This document shows positions 1 to 8,372 of a stretch of 64,000 nucleotides of DNA, piece by piece. The translations under genes and the position numbers were made by a program. This DNA is from an uncultured Roseibium sp. (lineage in GTDB: Bacteria > Pseudomonadota > Alphaproteobacteria > Rhizobiales > Stappiaceae). The notes below the pieces were generated by a model. The model made no database searches. It saw only the letters and a list, made by a program, of their open reading frames with translations, and was not told where the DNA came from. Location: NCBI RefSeq assembly GCF_947496995.1, contig NZ_CANMFD010000001.1, positions 1,298,692-1,362,691 of the forward strand, in the 5' to 3' direction. Numbering within the stretch: position 1 is the first letter of the stretch; each line of letters opens with the position of its first letter.

Positions 1-916
1 CGAACAGAAACGAGCCGCCCGGTTTCAGCACCCGCGCCACTTCGGCGATCACCTGCCTGCGGATCTTGGGCGGCAGCTCGTGAAACAGGAAAACGCAGGA
101 GACGATGTCGAGCGAATTGTCTGCAAACGGCAGATCTTCCGCCATCGCGGTCACATAGCTGGCGCGTTTTGAGCGGCTCCGCTCCCGCGCAACGTTCAGA
201 TAAGGCTCCGACAGATCCAGTCCGGTTCCTCTCAGGCGGGGGAAGGCCGCCAGGGCAGGGTGTAAAAGCCCTCCCGTGCCGCAGGCAAGATCCACGAAGG
301 CGACCTTGCGCTGGTCCTTCTTGCGCAGGATCTCCGCAAACGGCACGAGCGCTCGGCGGCGCATGGCGGCCGTTGCGCCGGAAAACAGCACATCGACCTG
401 AAAATCATAAAGCCGGGCGCTTTCCTGCGACAGCCAGCCATCGGTCTGGAAATGGAAATTTTGCCGGTAGTAACGCGGCAGGGCGTCCGCAAACCCCTCC
501 GCCTGCTCGTTCACTTCCTGATGCGCACCGGTCGCCCTGCGGCGGGCGACGTTCGGCACGTCCCGGAAGAAGGCCCTGCTGGTGGACAGCAGCTCGCGCG
601 GGGTCATGGTGCCGTCCGAGGGCATCGGGTAAAGGCCGTCCTCGACAGCCTTTAGGTCTTCAGCGAACAGCTTGACGATATCCGCAAGCATGCGCCGCTG
701 ACCCGGCATCGGGCCGCTGGGCACGACCTTCGGTGTCTCGGGGAGTTCTTTCTGCAGCCGCCGGTTCATGCGGCGCATGGCCTCCGAGTGCAGCGTATAA
801 AGCGCGAGGCGGCTGCCTTGCCGGAGAACATAACGCGACCGGCGGGCAAACGACCGGAGCGGTGGACTTCCAAAGGAGCCTGAAAAAGGCCTGAAATCAT
901 CGTCCGCCGCGCTCAT
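1..916 (-). CDS. Class I SAM-dependent methyltransferase (3' end outside the window)
   Basis: The reading frame starts at the ATG at 916 and runs off the left edge, so the C-terminus is missing. About 305 residues are visible. The second half holds a Rossmann-type methyltransferase core: motif I reads VDLACGTGGLLHPAL near residue 210, followed by an acidic GLDLS segment, and the last visible residues, ARVLKPGGSFLF, form the usual post-motif III strand. The first 100 residues are basic and unassigned. The substrate cannot be told; the fold is shared by methylases of small molecules, quinones and lipids. It begins three bases after the stop of the RNA methyltransferase gene upstream, so the two are very likely cotranscribed. 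Confidence 0.8.
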   Translation of the reverse strand, partial: MSAADDDFRPFSGSFGSPPLRSFARRSRYVLRQGSRLALYTLHSEAMRRMNRRLQKELPETPKVVPSGPMPGQRRMLADIVKLFAEDLKAVEDGLYPMPSDGTMTPRELLSTSRAFFRDVPNVARRRATGAHQEVNEQAEGFADALPRYYRQNFHFQTDGWLSQESARLYDFQVDVLFSGATAAMRRRALVPFAEILRKKDQRKVAFVDLACGTGGLLHPALAAFPRLRGTGLDLSEPYLNVARERSRSKRASYVTAMAEDLPFADNSLDIVSCVFLFHELPPKIRRQVIAEVARVLKPGGSFLF

Positions 917-919
917 GGC

Positions 920-2152
920 TCACTCCCTTTTCAAGACTGCCACTGCTTCAATATGGGGCGAATAGTGGAACTGGTCCACCGGTGTGACGCTTTGCAGCAC
1001 ATAGCCGCCGTCGATCAGGACCTTCAGATCGCGGGCCAGCGTTGCCGGATTGCAGGAGACGGCAACGATTGTTTTGACCTTCGAGATGGCCAGTTGCTCC
1101 GCCTGGGCCTGCGCGCCGGCGCGCGGCGGATCGAAGACCACCGCGTTGAAGGGCTCCAGTTCATCGCGCACGAGCGGGCGGCGGGTAAGGTCGCGGCGCT
1201 CGAAGGTAACCTTCTTCAAGCCCTGCGGCTTGCGCAGCGCCTTGTCGAAGGCGGCCATGGCGGCCGCATCGCCCTCAACCGCATGGACATTGGCTTTCCT
1301 GGCGAGGCGCAGGGCAAAGGTGCCGGCGCCGGAATAGAGATCGGCCACCCGCTTGGCCTTGCCGACGCCCTCCAGGACCAGCCGGGACAGGGCTTCTTCC
1401 GCAGCAACCGTTGCCTGGGTGAAACCGCCCGGTGCGGCCACAAGTCCGATCCCGCCCATGTCGAGCATCGGCGGACGAAACTCGACGATCACTTCACCAT
1501 TGACGGACAGACGGGCGAAACCGAGTTCGGCCGTCTTTTGCGAAAGCATCGGTATCTTGCGGTTGTAGTCCTTGTCGGCCTTGTCGATGGAGACATCCAG
1601 GCCGGCAGTCGTGTTCAGAACCGTCAGGCGCAGCTCACCTTTTTTGGGCAGCACCTGCGCGGCAAGCGCTTTCAGGCCGGGCAGGGCGCTGACAATGGCA
1701 GGGTCGAGGACCGGGCATTCGCTGATATTGACCAGCCGGTGGCTGGCCTTCTCGTGATAGCCGAGCAGCGTATGGTTGCCGGCTCGAGCCGCCGTCAGCA
1801 CGGCACGTCGCCGTCCGCCCGCCGTTGCGGCAATGGTGTCCGCGACCGCAAACTCAATCCCCCGGTCGCGCAGCGCATTGACGACAAGTCCGCGCTTCCA
1901 TTCCAGATAGGGCGCATCAGCCAGATGCTGCAGGGAGCACCCGCCGCAGGCTTCGTAATGCCTGCACACGGGCGGTATCCGGTCCGCGGATGCTGTTTCG
2001 ATAACCGCATCAAATGCGCGGTCGTTCTCGACCCGCGCCCGGACGACTTCGCCCGGAAGCGCGCCTTCGACGTAGATCGGGCCGGTTTCGGTCCGCGCGA
2101 TACCATCGCCGCGATGACCGAGTTCTGAAATTATCAGTTCTCTCTCACTCAT
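920..2152 (-). CDS. 23S rRNA/tRNA uracil-C5 methyltransferase (RumA/TrmA family)
   Basis: The 410-residue protein opens with a TRAM-like RNA-binding region (residues 1-55). A cysteine cluster follows, CRHYEACGGC near residues 63-72, which with a later Cys (ECPVLD) matches the 4Fe-4S site of RumA-type enzymes. The SAM domain has DLYSGAGTFALRLA and the family signature SCNPATLARDL, whose cysteine attacks C6 of the target uracil; FDPPRAGA is motif IV. The family methylates a specific uridine in 23S rRNA or tRNA; which one is not decidable here. It is the distal partner of the dxs-tlyA neighbourhood common in rhizobial genomes, and is followed after 3 bp by another methyltransferase gene. Confidence 0.93.
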   Translation of the reverse strand: MSERELIISELGHRGDGIARTETGPIYVEGALPGEVVRARVENDRAFDAVIETASADRIPPVCRHYEACGGCSLQHLADAPYLEWKRGLVVNALRDRGIEFAVADTIAATAGGRRRAVLTAARAGNHTLLGYHEKASHRLVNISECPVLDPAIVSALPGLKALAAQVLPKKGELRLTVLNTTAGLDVSIDKADKDYNRKIPMLSQKTAELGFARLSVNGEVIVEFRPPMLDMGGIGLVAAPGGFTQATVAAEEALSRLVLEGVGKAKRVADLYSGAGTFALRLARKANVHAVEGDAAAMAAFDKALRKPQGLKKVTFERRDLTRRPLVRDELEPFNAVVFDPPRAGAQAQAEQLAISKVKTIVAVSCNPATLARDLKVLIDGGYVLQSVTPVDQFHYSPHIEAVAVLKRE

Positions 2153-2235
2153 TGCAGAGCGATAGCGCCAAGCTCGGGGATGAGCAAGCCGTTTGACGGA
2201 AAGGCGAGAGAAGATGCCGAACGAACCGTAAGTTG

Positions 2236-2376
2236 GTCGACCTGATATTTAACCTAGAGGAATAAGTGTTTTGATTGTTGTGGGCAATCTTCAACCGAAA
2301 TCGAAGTTGAAGTGAGTCAAATAAAAATCTAGCGTTGAAGGTGTCGAAAAAAGAAAACAGAAACTTGTCGACCTGA
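2236..2376. repeat. Ten-base direct repeat in a divergent promoter region
   Basis: GTCGACCTGA occurs at 2236-2245 and again at 2367-2376, within the AT-richer spacer between the divergent RNA methyltransferase and sugar dehydrogenase genes. The second copy lies just before the ribosome binding site of the dehydrogenase. A shared regulator site is possible but unproven. Confidence 0.35.
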
Positions 2377-2392
2377 CTTTTGGGAGGAAGTA

Positions 2393-3646
2393 ATGAAGAC
2401 AATCTTTGCGACATTGGCCGCAGTCTCGCTGCTGGCCGCACCTGCACTTGCACAAACAGCAGGCCTGCCGGACAATCTGGCAAAACTCGGTGCCTTCAAG
2501 ACCACGGGTGTCACGGATTTCACCGTTGTCGAACAGACCGGCCCCTTTGCCGACGGCATCAGGAAAAACCTTGAGCGGATCAAGTTACCCGACGGATTCA
2601 AGATCGAGCTTTATGCGGTCGTACCGGACGCCCGCCACATGGCAGTCGGACCGCAGGGCATCGTGACCTTTGTCGGAACCCGGAAAACCGAAGTCTGGGC
2701 GGTGACCGACCGCAACAAGGACCGGGTGGCGGACGAGGTGAAGAACTTCGCCCCCTCCCTGACCAAGGCGATCCCGAACGGGCCCTGTTTCACCAAGGAC
2801 GGGTTCCTGATCATCGCGGAACAGAACCGCGTGTTGCTCTACCCCGCCGCCGAGTTCTTTTATGAAAGCCCCGATGTGGTGGCGGTGCCGATCGTTCCGG
2901 GCGGTGAACTGGTCCCACCGGAAGAAGAGAGCTACAACCACACTGCCAGGGTCTGCAAGATCGGCCCGGACGGCAAGGTCTATATCTCGCTGGGCCAGCC
3001 GTTCAACGTCTTCGCTCCGGAGAAGATGGACCTTTATAACGAGCACGGTATCGGCGGCATGATCCGGATGAACATGGACGGGACCGACCGCGAGGTCTAC
3101 ACCCGCGGCATCCGCAACTCGGTCGGTCATGACTTCCATCCGGTCACCGGAGATCTGTGGTTCACGGACAATCAGGTCGACGGCATGGGGGATGACATTC
3201 CTCCGGGCGAACTCAACCACCAGACCGAGGCCGGTCAGCATTTCGGTTTCCCCTGGTACGGTGGCGGGAGTGTCCGCACCAATGAGTACAAGGACAGCGA
3301 ACCGCCTGCGGATGCCGTGTTCCCCGCTGTCGAAATGGTGGCGCACGCCGCTGATCTTGGCATGACCTTCTACACGGGCAAGATGTTCCCGGAGAAGTAC
3401 AAGAACGCGATCTTCTCGGCCCAGCACGGGTCGTGGAACCGGACGACACCGGTCGGCGCGCGCGTCATGGTCACCTACATAGATGACGAGGGCAACGCGA
3501 CCAGTGAACCGTTCGCGGAAGGCTGGATCGACGAGAACGACGAGTATCTCGGCCGTCCCGTGGATGTCGCGCAACTGCGTGACGGTTCCATTCTTGTGTC
3601 CGACGATCTGGCCGGTGCGATCTACCGCATCAGCTACGGCCAGTGA
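2393..3646 (+). CDS. Periplasmic PQQ-type glucose/sorbosone dehydrogenase family protein
   Basis: The 417-residue protein has a clear signal peptide (MKTIFATLAAVSLLAAPALA, cleavage after Ala20). The remainder is a six-bladed propeller of the glucose/sorbosone dehydrogenase family. Supporting motifs are YNHTARV (the likely catalytic-base His region), GIRNSVGHDFHP (Arg expected to contact PQQ), LWFTDNQVDGMGDD and QHGSWNR near the C-terminus. Members oxidise sugars or other alcohols and pass electrons to a c-type cytochrome. The next gene overlaps this stop codon and encodes a dihaem cytochrome c, the obvious electron acceptor. A GGGAGG ribosome binding site precedes the ATG. Substrate unknown; some family members have lost PQQ activity. 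Confidence 0.88.
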   Translation: MKTIFATLAAVSLLAAPALAQTAGLPDNLAKLGAFKTTGVTDFTVVEQTGPFADGIRKNLERIKLPDGFKIELYAVVPDARHMAVGPQGIVTFVGTRKTEVWAVTDRNKDRVADEVKNFAPSLTKAIPNGPCFTKDGFLIIAEQNRVLLYPAAEFFYESPDVVAVPIVPGGELVPPEEESYNHTARVCKIGPDGKVYISLGQPFNVFAPEKMDLYNEHGIGGMIRMNMDGTDREVYTRGIRNSVGHDFHPVTGDLWFTDNQVDGMGDDIPPGELNHQTEAGQHFGFPWYGGGSVRTNEYKDSEPPADAVFPAVEMVAHAADLGMTFYTGKMFPEKYKNAIFSAQHGSWNRTTPVGARVMVTYIDDEGNATSEPFAEGWIDENDEYLGRPVDVAQLRDGSILVSDDLAGAIYRISYGQ

Positions 3647-4230
3647 TGCGAGCCGCGATTCTGAGCCTCGGCGTGGTTTTCCTCGCCGGGGCCGTTCAGG
3701 CGACCGAATTTCCGCAGGGAGATCCGCAAGCCGGAAGAAAACAGGCCGGCGCCTGCCGGACGTGCCACGGCCTCGACGGCTTTGCAAAAATTCCGATCGC
3801 GCCACACATCGGTGGTGAGCCGGCAGCCTACATCGAACGTCAGCTCACGGCATTTCGCGACGGCACACGCGTTCATGAAATGATGAGTGTCGTGGCTAAA
3901 AACCTCGATGACGGACAAATAGCCGATCTCGCGGCATGGTATGCCGGACACGACATAACCGTAACGCTGACCCGGGAGGAAAGCGAAGCCCCGGAGGCTT
4001 GCGTTTCCTGCCACGGTGTCGATGGCATCGCGGTGATCGAGGATGCGCCCAACCTGGCCGGGGAAACCAGCATCTACACCGACACGCAGCTGAAAGCTTT
4101 TCGCAATGGCAAGCGAACCCACGAGATCATGAGCGAGATTGCAACCGACATGAGCGATGCTGACATTCGCGCTGCGGCCGACTGGTACGCATTGGTGAAG
4201 ATCGAGATTGCTCCGCAGCCGAAAGAGTGA
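3646..4230 (+). CDS. Dihaem cytochrome c (cytochrome c4/c553-like)
   Basis: The start codon overlaps the dehydrogenase stop (TGATG), indicating translational coupling. The 194-residue product has a signal peptide ending near AVQA. It contains two haem attachment motifs, CRTCH at residues 37-41 and CVSCH at 119-123. The two halves are visibly duplicated: each has a QL.AFR.G.R.HE.M segment, with the methionine a likely axial ligand, and ends in a D.WY/A.WY helix. This is the architecture of cytochrome c4. It should act in the periplasm, taking electrons from the neighbouring PQQ-type dehydrogenase toward a terminal oxidase; the copper-oxidase assembly genes lie about 1 kb away. Confidence 0.9.
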   Translation: MRAAILSLGVVFLAGAVQATEFPQGDPQAGRKQAGACRTCHGLDGFAKIPIAPHIGGEPAAYIERQLTAFRDGTRVHEMMSVVAKNLDDGQIADLAAWYAGHDITVTLTREESEAPEACVSCHGVDGIAVIEDAPNLAGETSIYTDTQLKAFRNGKRTHEIMSEIATDMSDADIRAAADWYALVKIEIAPQPKE

Positions 4231-4257
4231 CACGGCGAATAACCGGTCCCGTTCCTC

Positions 4258-4292
4258 AAAAAGATGCTGCCGGTCTTCCATAAGGCCGGCAG
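4258..4292 (-). terminator. Rho-independent terminator of tlyA
   Basis: An 11-bp stem (4267-4277 with 4282-4292, one T-G wobble) closes on a CCAT loop. On the minus strand it is followed by catcTTTTT (4262-4258). It lies between the convergent tlyA and cytochrome genes and may act on both strands, but only the minus strand has a U-tract. Confidence 0.75.
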
Positions 4293-4332
4293 GCTGTAAC
4301 CTTTCAAGACAGCGTTTGCGAACCCGTGACGC

Positions 4333-5073
4333 TCATCCTGTTTTCTTCCCGTACAGCAACCACTCCTTGTTGCCGTCGCCACCTTTCACTGGCGAAGGCA
4401 CGAGATCGCCCGCCTGCCAGCCGGGAACGGATGCCAGCCAGATCTTCAGGCCGGCGGCCGTCTCCTCCGCGACACCCGCCTCGACCAGTCCGCCCTTGCC
4501 TATATTGTCCCTGCCGGCCTCAAACTGGGGTTTGACGAGAAACACGCCCTCCGCACCGGGGGCGGCGAGGTCGAGTGCGGGCGGAAGGGCAAGTTTCAGG
4601 GAAATGAAGCTGACGTCGGAAACGAGAAGGTCCGGGCTGTCGCCGTCAAGATGATCGCGTGTGAGATCGCGCGCATTGAGACCGTCGCTGGCTTTGACCC
4701 GGGGGTGGCCACGCAGCTTGTGATGAAGCTGATCGTGGCCAACGTCGATCGCATGCACCTTCTCGGCTCCGCGCTCCAGCAGAACCTGGGTAAAGCCGCC
4801 GGTGGAGGCTCCGATGTCGAGGCAGATCCTGCCTTTCGGGTCGATGTCGAACCGAGACAGGCCCTCCATCAGCTTCAGCGCGGCACGCGAGACATATCCT
4901 GCAGCCGGATCTTCCACCTGCAAGGAAGCTTCCGTGCCCACCTTCCGGGCCGGCTTGAGGCAAAGCTCGCCGTCCACCTGAACGGTGCCGCGCAGGATAG
5001 CGTCGCGCGCCCGGGCGCGACTGGCGAACAGGCCGGTATCGACAAGATGCTGGTCAAGGCGTTGCTTGGACAT
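4333..5073 (-). CDS. tlyA: TlyA family rRNA 2'-O-methyltransferase / hemolysin-like
   Basis: The 246-residue protein has an N-terminal S4 RNA-binding domain (MSKQRLDQHLV through VQVDGE, residues 1-60). An FtsJ-like SAM methyltransferase domain follows, with motif I as LDIGASTGGFTQVLLERGA and a later LVSDVSFISLKLALP. In characterised relatives TlyA makes 2'-O-methylcytidine in 16S and 23S rRNA; the old hemolysin name reflects a pore-forming phenotype. In many rhizobia tlyA directly follows dxs. Here it is separated from dxs by the MFS and copper genes and probably shares a transcript with the 44-residue membrane protein 12 bp upstream. Confidence 0.93.
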   Translation of the reverse strand: MSKQRLDQHLVDTGLFASRARARDAILRGTVQVDGELCLKPARKVGTEASLQVEDPAAGYVSRAALKLMEGLSRFDIDPKGRICLDIGASTGGFTQVLLERGAEKVHAIDVGHDQLHHKLRGHPRVKASDGLNARDLTRDHLDGDSPDLLVSDVSFISLKLALPPALDLAAPGAEGVFLVKPQFEAGRDNIGKGGLVEAGVAEETAAGLKIWLASVPGWQAGDLVPSPVKGGDGNKEWLLYGKKTG

Positions 5074-5085
5074 GTGTGCCTGATT

Positions 5086-5220
5086 TCAGAAACAGCCGGC
5101 AATGGCGGAGATCAGCCGGTCCGCATACACCCGTTCGCCTGAATACAGCCACAACAGCACCGACAGCGCGACGAGGATCGTCGCGCCGACGGTCAGTCCG
5201 ATGTAGAGCGGCATGCGCAT
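5086..5220 (-). CDS. Small single-pass membrane protein (44 aa), unknown function
   Basis: A short frame between the SCO and tlyA genes encodes a 44-residue protein beginning MRMPLYIGLTVGATILVALS. It has one hydrophobic helix (about residues 4-26) and a short, mildly charged tail ending IAGCF. It starts 25 bp after the SCO stop and ends 12 bp before tlyA, so it sits tightly inside the same transcription unit. A GGAG lies 12 bases before the ATG. I recognise no family. Position suggests a role with the SCO/PCu(A)C copper-delivery genes, but this is inference; a chance frame is possible though less likely given the membrane helix and spacing. Confidence 0.55.
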   Translation of the reverse strand: MRMPLYIGLTVGATILVALSVLLWLYSGERVYADRLISAIAGCF

Positions 5221-5245
5221 CGGTCCGGTTTGCTCCGTGGCAGGG

Positions 5246-5872
5246 TCAGCTGGAAGCCGGTGCCTCGCCGATCAGGCGGTGCAGCTTCTTCAGTGCTGTT
5301 TCCTCATCTTCCCCGTAGGCGATGGTGCCGACGAACCGATTGTCTGCGTCCATCAGGTAAACGGCTGCAGAATGGTCCATCGTATAATCGCCGTCGTCAA
5401 GCGGCACTTTCTTGGCGTAGACCCGGTAGGCCTTGATCATCGCGTCGACCTGCTCCCGGGATCCGGTCAGCGGCGTGATGCGTTTGTCGAAGGCCCAGAC
5501 GTAGTCGCGCATGACGTCCGGTGTATCGCGTTCGGGGTCCACCGTCACGAAGGCGTAGTTGAGCTTGCCCGCATCCTCGCCGAGTGCTTCCATCCAGCCC
5601 TGCAGTTCCGACAGGGTGGTCGGGCAGACGTCGGGGCAATAGGTGAAGCCGAAGAACATCAGCGTGGGCTTGCCGGCGAAGGTCTGGTCCGTGACCGTCT
5701 CGCCATCGCCGTTGACCATTTCAAACGGGCCGCCGATGGCGCTGAGCGGTTCGATCAGGGCGCCCGAATTCGGGTTGCCCGCGGTTTGCTGGTAGACCAG
5801 CACGCCGGAGACGACGGCAAGGGCGGCTACCGCCGCCCAGGCCCCGTACCGGAAGAGTTTCAGTCCTGACAT
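5246..5872 (-). CDS. SCO1/SenC family copper chaperone for cytochrome oxidase
   Basis: The 208-residue protein has an N-terminal membrane anchor (residues 8-28) and a periplasmic thioredoxin fold. The copper-binding CPDVC lies at residues 79-83 (GFTYCPDVCPTTLSEL) and the distal ligand His167 in MDHSAAVYLMD; VTVDPERDTPDVM is another family hallmark. SCO proteins deliver copper to, or reduce the cysteines of, the CuA site of cytochrome c oxidase subunit II. It follows the PCu(A)C gene by 23 bp and precedes the 44-residue membrane protein. PCu(A)C and SCO acting in relay is established for other bacteria. All three ligand positions are intact. Confidence 0.94.
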   Translation of the reverse strand: MSGLKLFRYGAWAAVAALAVVSGVLVYQQTAGNPNSGALIEPLSAIGGPFEMVNGDGETVTDQTFAGKPTLMFFGFTYCPDVCPTTLSELQGWMEALGEDAGKLNYAFVTVDPERDTPDVMRDYVWAFDKRITPLTGSREQVDAMIKAYRVYAKKVPLDDGDYTMDHSAAVYLMDADNRFVGTIAYGEDEETALKKLHRLIGEAPASS

Positions 5873-5895
5873 GAGGTGTCCTCTTCTGGCAGCAA

Positions 5896-6402
5896 TCAGT
5901 TCTTGCCGTGTTTCATCTTGCCGTGGCCCGCATGGCCGTCGCCCATGGATTTAGCGCCCATCGCAGCGACGTCGAGTTCGATTGCGACTTCGCCCGCCTT
6001 TTCGAAGGTCAGCACGACGGGCACCTTGGTGCCTTCTTCGAAGGCCTGGTTGAGACCCATGAACATGATGTGCAGGCCACCCGGTTGCAAGGCGACAGTT
6101 TCGCCGGCCGGTATGTCTATGCCGGCTTCCATTTCGCGCATTGTCATCACGCCGTCGGTGACGGCCATTTCATGAAGTTCGACCTTGCCGGCCACATCGG
6201 AAGCCGCGGCGACCAGCCGGTCGTCTTCGGAACCGTTATTGACGATCTCGATGAAACCGCCACCGGCCTTGGCTCTCGGCGGCGTGGCGCGGGTCCAGGG
6301 ACCGGAGATCGTAAGATCGCCGACCGTGTAGTCCGCGGCCATGGCGGAAAGGGAAACAAGCGTGAAGGCCGCTGCTGCGGCGATGGATGTCCAGAGCTTC
6401 AT
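5896..6402 (-). CDS. Periplasmic copper chaperone PCu(A)C
   Basis: The 168-residue protein has a signal peptide (cleavage near SAMA, residue 22) followed by a cupredoxin-like PCu(A)C domain. Putative copper ligands are His77 and Met79 (VELHEM), Met88/Met91 and His111/Met113 (GGLHIMFMG), close to the H-M-X10-M-X21-H-X-M pattern. The C-terminal tail is rich in His, Met and Gly (GDGHAGHGKMKHGKN), a second likely metal-binding patch known from other members. It carries Cu(I) across the periplasm to SCO and the oxidase. It lies directly upstream of the SCO gene in the same orientation and downstream of the cysteine-rich DUF2946-like gene. Confidence 0.93.
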   Translation of the reverse strand: MKLWTSIAAAAAFTLVSLSAMAADYTVGDLTISGPWTRATPPRAKAGGGFIEIVNNGSEDDRLVAAASDVAGKVELHEMAVTDGVMTMREMEAGIDIPAGETVALQPGGLHIMFMGLNQAFEEGTKVPVVLTFEKAGEVAIELDVAAMGAKSMGDGHAGHGKMKHGKN

Positions 6403-6438
6403 TTGTAATTTCCTTGGTATCTGAATTTGGGGAATGTG

Positions 6439-6834
6439 TCAGATCAAGGAAAGGGGAGGGCCGCGGATCGCTGCGAACCTGCTCACAAACGGACGAAATC
6501 CGTCCTGCGCTGCGCTTGTCTGGCCGCCTCCGATTGTGGAGCCGGTCAGCGCGGGTGCATGCAGACTGCCGGATAGACCGCTCTTCAGCGAGCATCCATG
6601 GGCACAGACCGGCCCGCATTGGCAGGTCGCGGGATCATGCGCACCGGGCAGAAACTGCTGCTGGCTGGAAGAGTTGCACAGACTTGTCAGGCCTGCTGCC
6701 GCGGCCGCATCGGGAGACAGGGCCGAGGCCAGAACGAAAAAGCCAAGCCGCATGGCAAAGGCAAGCGCCGTAAGCGTCACCAGCGGGTGACGCTCCTTCC
6801 GGAACACTTGCATTGGCGTTATGCGCGCGGTCAT
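6439..6834 (-). CDS. Cys-rich membrane-associated protein, DUF2946-like
   Basis: The 131-residue product has one hydrophobic N-terminal segment (about residues 18-46). A cysteine-rich stretch follows (LTSLCNSSS, then ATCQCGPVCAHGC), with His and Cys spaced as for metal binding, and then a low-complexity tail. It is the first gene of a minus-strand cluster running into PCu(A)C (36 bp) and SCO, so it probably takes part in copper handling. DUF2946 proteins are often found in this place; I make that family call from context and the cysteine pattern only. The start at 6834 is the most upstream ATG; a later start at the hydrophobic segment is possible. Confidence 0.6.
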   Translation of the reverse strand: MTARITPMQVFRKERHPLVTLTALAFAMRLGFFVLASALSPDAAAAAGLTSLCNSSSQQQFLPGAHDPATCQCGPVCAHGCSLKSGLSGSLHAPALTGSTIGGGQTSAAQDGFRPFVSRFAAIRGPPLSLI

Positions 6835-6908
6835 GGTGCGGCTATAGGCTCAATCGGGGCCTGTGTCGAGCGGCGAAACGGCGCAGCAGGTCCGCCGGAG
6901 CCACTCAC

Positions 6909-8336
6909 TCAGCCGCTCTTTTTCGGCGCTGTGCCATCCGTCTCGTTATCTGCGCCGGCGTCTGCGGACGAAGGCGATGCTCCCGAGGTGCCTTCGGCCG
7001 CCGCGCCGGTCCGGGCTTCTTCCTCGTCGTCCGGCGAGCTGTGGTCGAAATTGTAGATGTCGTCTTCGTAGGCCGGAAAATCTTCAGGCGAGATAACATA
7101 TTCCTCCTCGTCCGCATCCAGCGGTTCGGCGGAAATGACCGAGCCGACCTGGGCGGTGGAGGCATACTCGAAGTCCGTCTTTTCCTCTGCCGTGAGCGCT
7201 CCGCGGGTCAGGACGCGGGTCAGGATGAAGGCAACCATCAGGACGTTGGCCCCGACGATCATGATGTACAGACCCGAAGGGCCGGTTTTGCTCATGATAA
7301 GCGAGGCGATCAGCGGCCCCGCGATGGAGCCGATCCCGAAGGAAAGCAACATGCCGGAGGATGTCTCGACAAAGTCCTCATGCGCCGCGTGGTCGAACGC
7401 ATGGGCCACCGCAATCGCGTACAGCGGCTGGCAGAACATGCCGATAACCACGGCGCCCAGGATGGCGATCCGGAATTCATCGGGCGAAAACAGCACGATT
7501 GCGAGAGCAACGGCCACTGTTCCCCCGCCCAGTCCGGCCATGACAAGGCGCCGGTCGAGCTTGTCCGACAGTCTGCCGACCGGCCACTGGGCGATCAGGC
7601 CGCCGCCGACGATCGCTGCCGCGTAAAAAGCGGACTGCGTGCTCGACAGGCCGATCTGTGATCCGTACAGCGGCGACAACGTCAGCAGCGCGCCCTGCGA
7701 ACAGCCGACAAACAGAACGCCGACAAACGCTGCGGGAGAGTTCTTGTAAAGCTGTGCGGGACGGAAGCGCACCAGCGTGATCGGCGCGGGCTGGTTGGAG
7801 GTGGTCAGGGCGACTGGCATGACCGCAAGGCTGACCATCACCGAGGCGATGACGAAAGGCACGAAGGAGGAAATGTTCATCGTGGCGATGGAGATCTGCC
7901 CCATCATCAAGGCGCCGAACAGGATGAGAATGTAGGTGGACATCACCGTGCCGCGGTTTTCGTTCGTTGCGGTCTCGTTGAGCCAGCTTTCCACGATCAT
8001 GTAGAACCCGGCCAGGCTGAAACCGGAAATCAGGCGAATGATCATCCAGGCATAGGGATCGATAAGCACCGGATGCAGGATCGCGGCTGCCGACATCAGC
8101 GAAACCAGTGCGGCGAATGCACGGATATGACCGGCCCGCATGATCACCAGCGGCGCTCCAAGGCAGCCGAGCACCATGCCGAAAAAATAGGCCGAAGACA
8201 CCAGGCCGATTTCGAAGTCGGAGAAATAGAAACGGTCGGCGGCCAGCGGCAGGAGGGTCGTCTGCAGGCCATGGCCGAAGATCAGCAGGGCGACGGACAA
8301 CAATAGAGCGGACACGGAAAGAAGCGTCTGAGCCAC
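6909..8336 (-). CDS. MFS transporter (YcaD-like) with acidic C-terminal tail
   Basis: A GTG start at 8336 is chosen because AGGAGA lies five bases before it, and because upstream in-frame codons give a polar stretch unlike a transporter N-terminus. The 475-residue protein has about twelve hydrophobic segments. Signature loops include GMVLGCLGAPLVIMRAGHIR between helices 2 and 3, RLISGFSLAGFYMIVESWLN, and WPVGRLSDKLDRR in the second half. The last roughly 90 residues are strongly acidic and Ser/Ala-rich (DADEEEYVISPEDFP onward), a long cytoplasmic tail not usual in the family. Substrate unknown; YcaD/YfkF-type members are putative drug or metabolite exporters. It follows dxs on the same strand. 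Confidence 0.88.
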   Translation of the reverse strand: MAQTLLSVSALLLSVALLIFGHGLQTTLLPLAADRFYFSDFEIGLVSSAYFFGMVLGCLGAPLVIMRAGHIRAFAALVSLMSAAAILHPVLIDPYAWMIIRLISGFSLAGFYMIVESWLNETATNENRGTVMSTYILILFGALMMGQISIATMNISSFVPFVIASVMVSLAVMPVALTTSNQPAPITLVRFRPAQLYKNSPAAFVGVLFVGCSQGALLTLSPLYGSQIGLSSTQSAFYAAAIVGGGLIAQWPVGRLSDKLDRRLVMAGLGGGTVAVALAIVLFSPDEFRIAILGAVVIGMFCQPLYAIAVAHAFDHAAHEDFVETSSGMLLSFGIGSIAGPLIASLIMSKTGPSGLYIMIVGANVLMVAFILTRVLTRGALTAEEKTDFEYASTAQVGSVISAEPLDADEEEYVISPEDFPAYEDDIYNFDHSSPDDEEEARTGAAAEGTSGASPSSADAGADNETDGTAPKKSG

Positions 8337-8372
8337 GGCTGTCTCCTGAAAATCGGGCCAAAACAAAAGCGC

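Noticed and set aside
953-2128. Long open frame on the plus strand opposite the RNA uracil methyltransferase
   Set aside because: It has no ribosome binding site or family motifs, and the opposite strand encodes a complete enzyme with all catalytic signatures. High GC content commonly leaves the antisense frame open.
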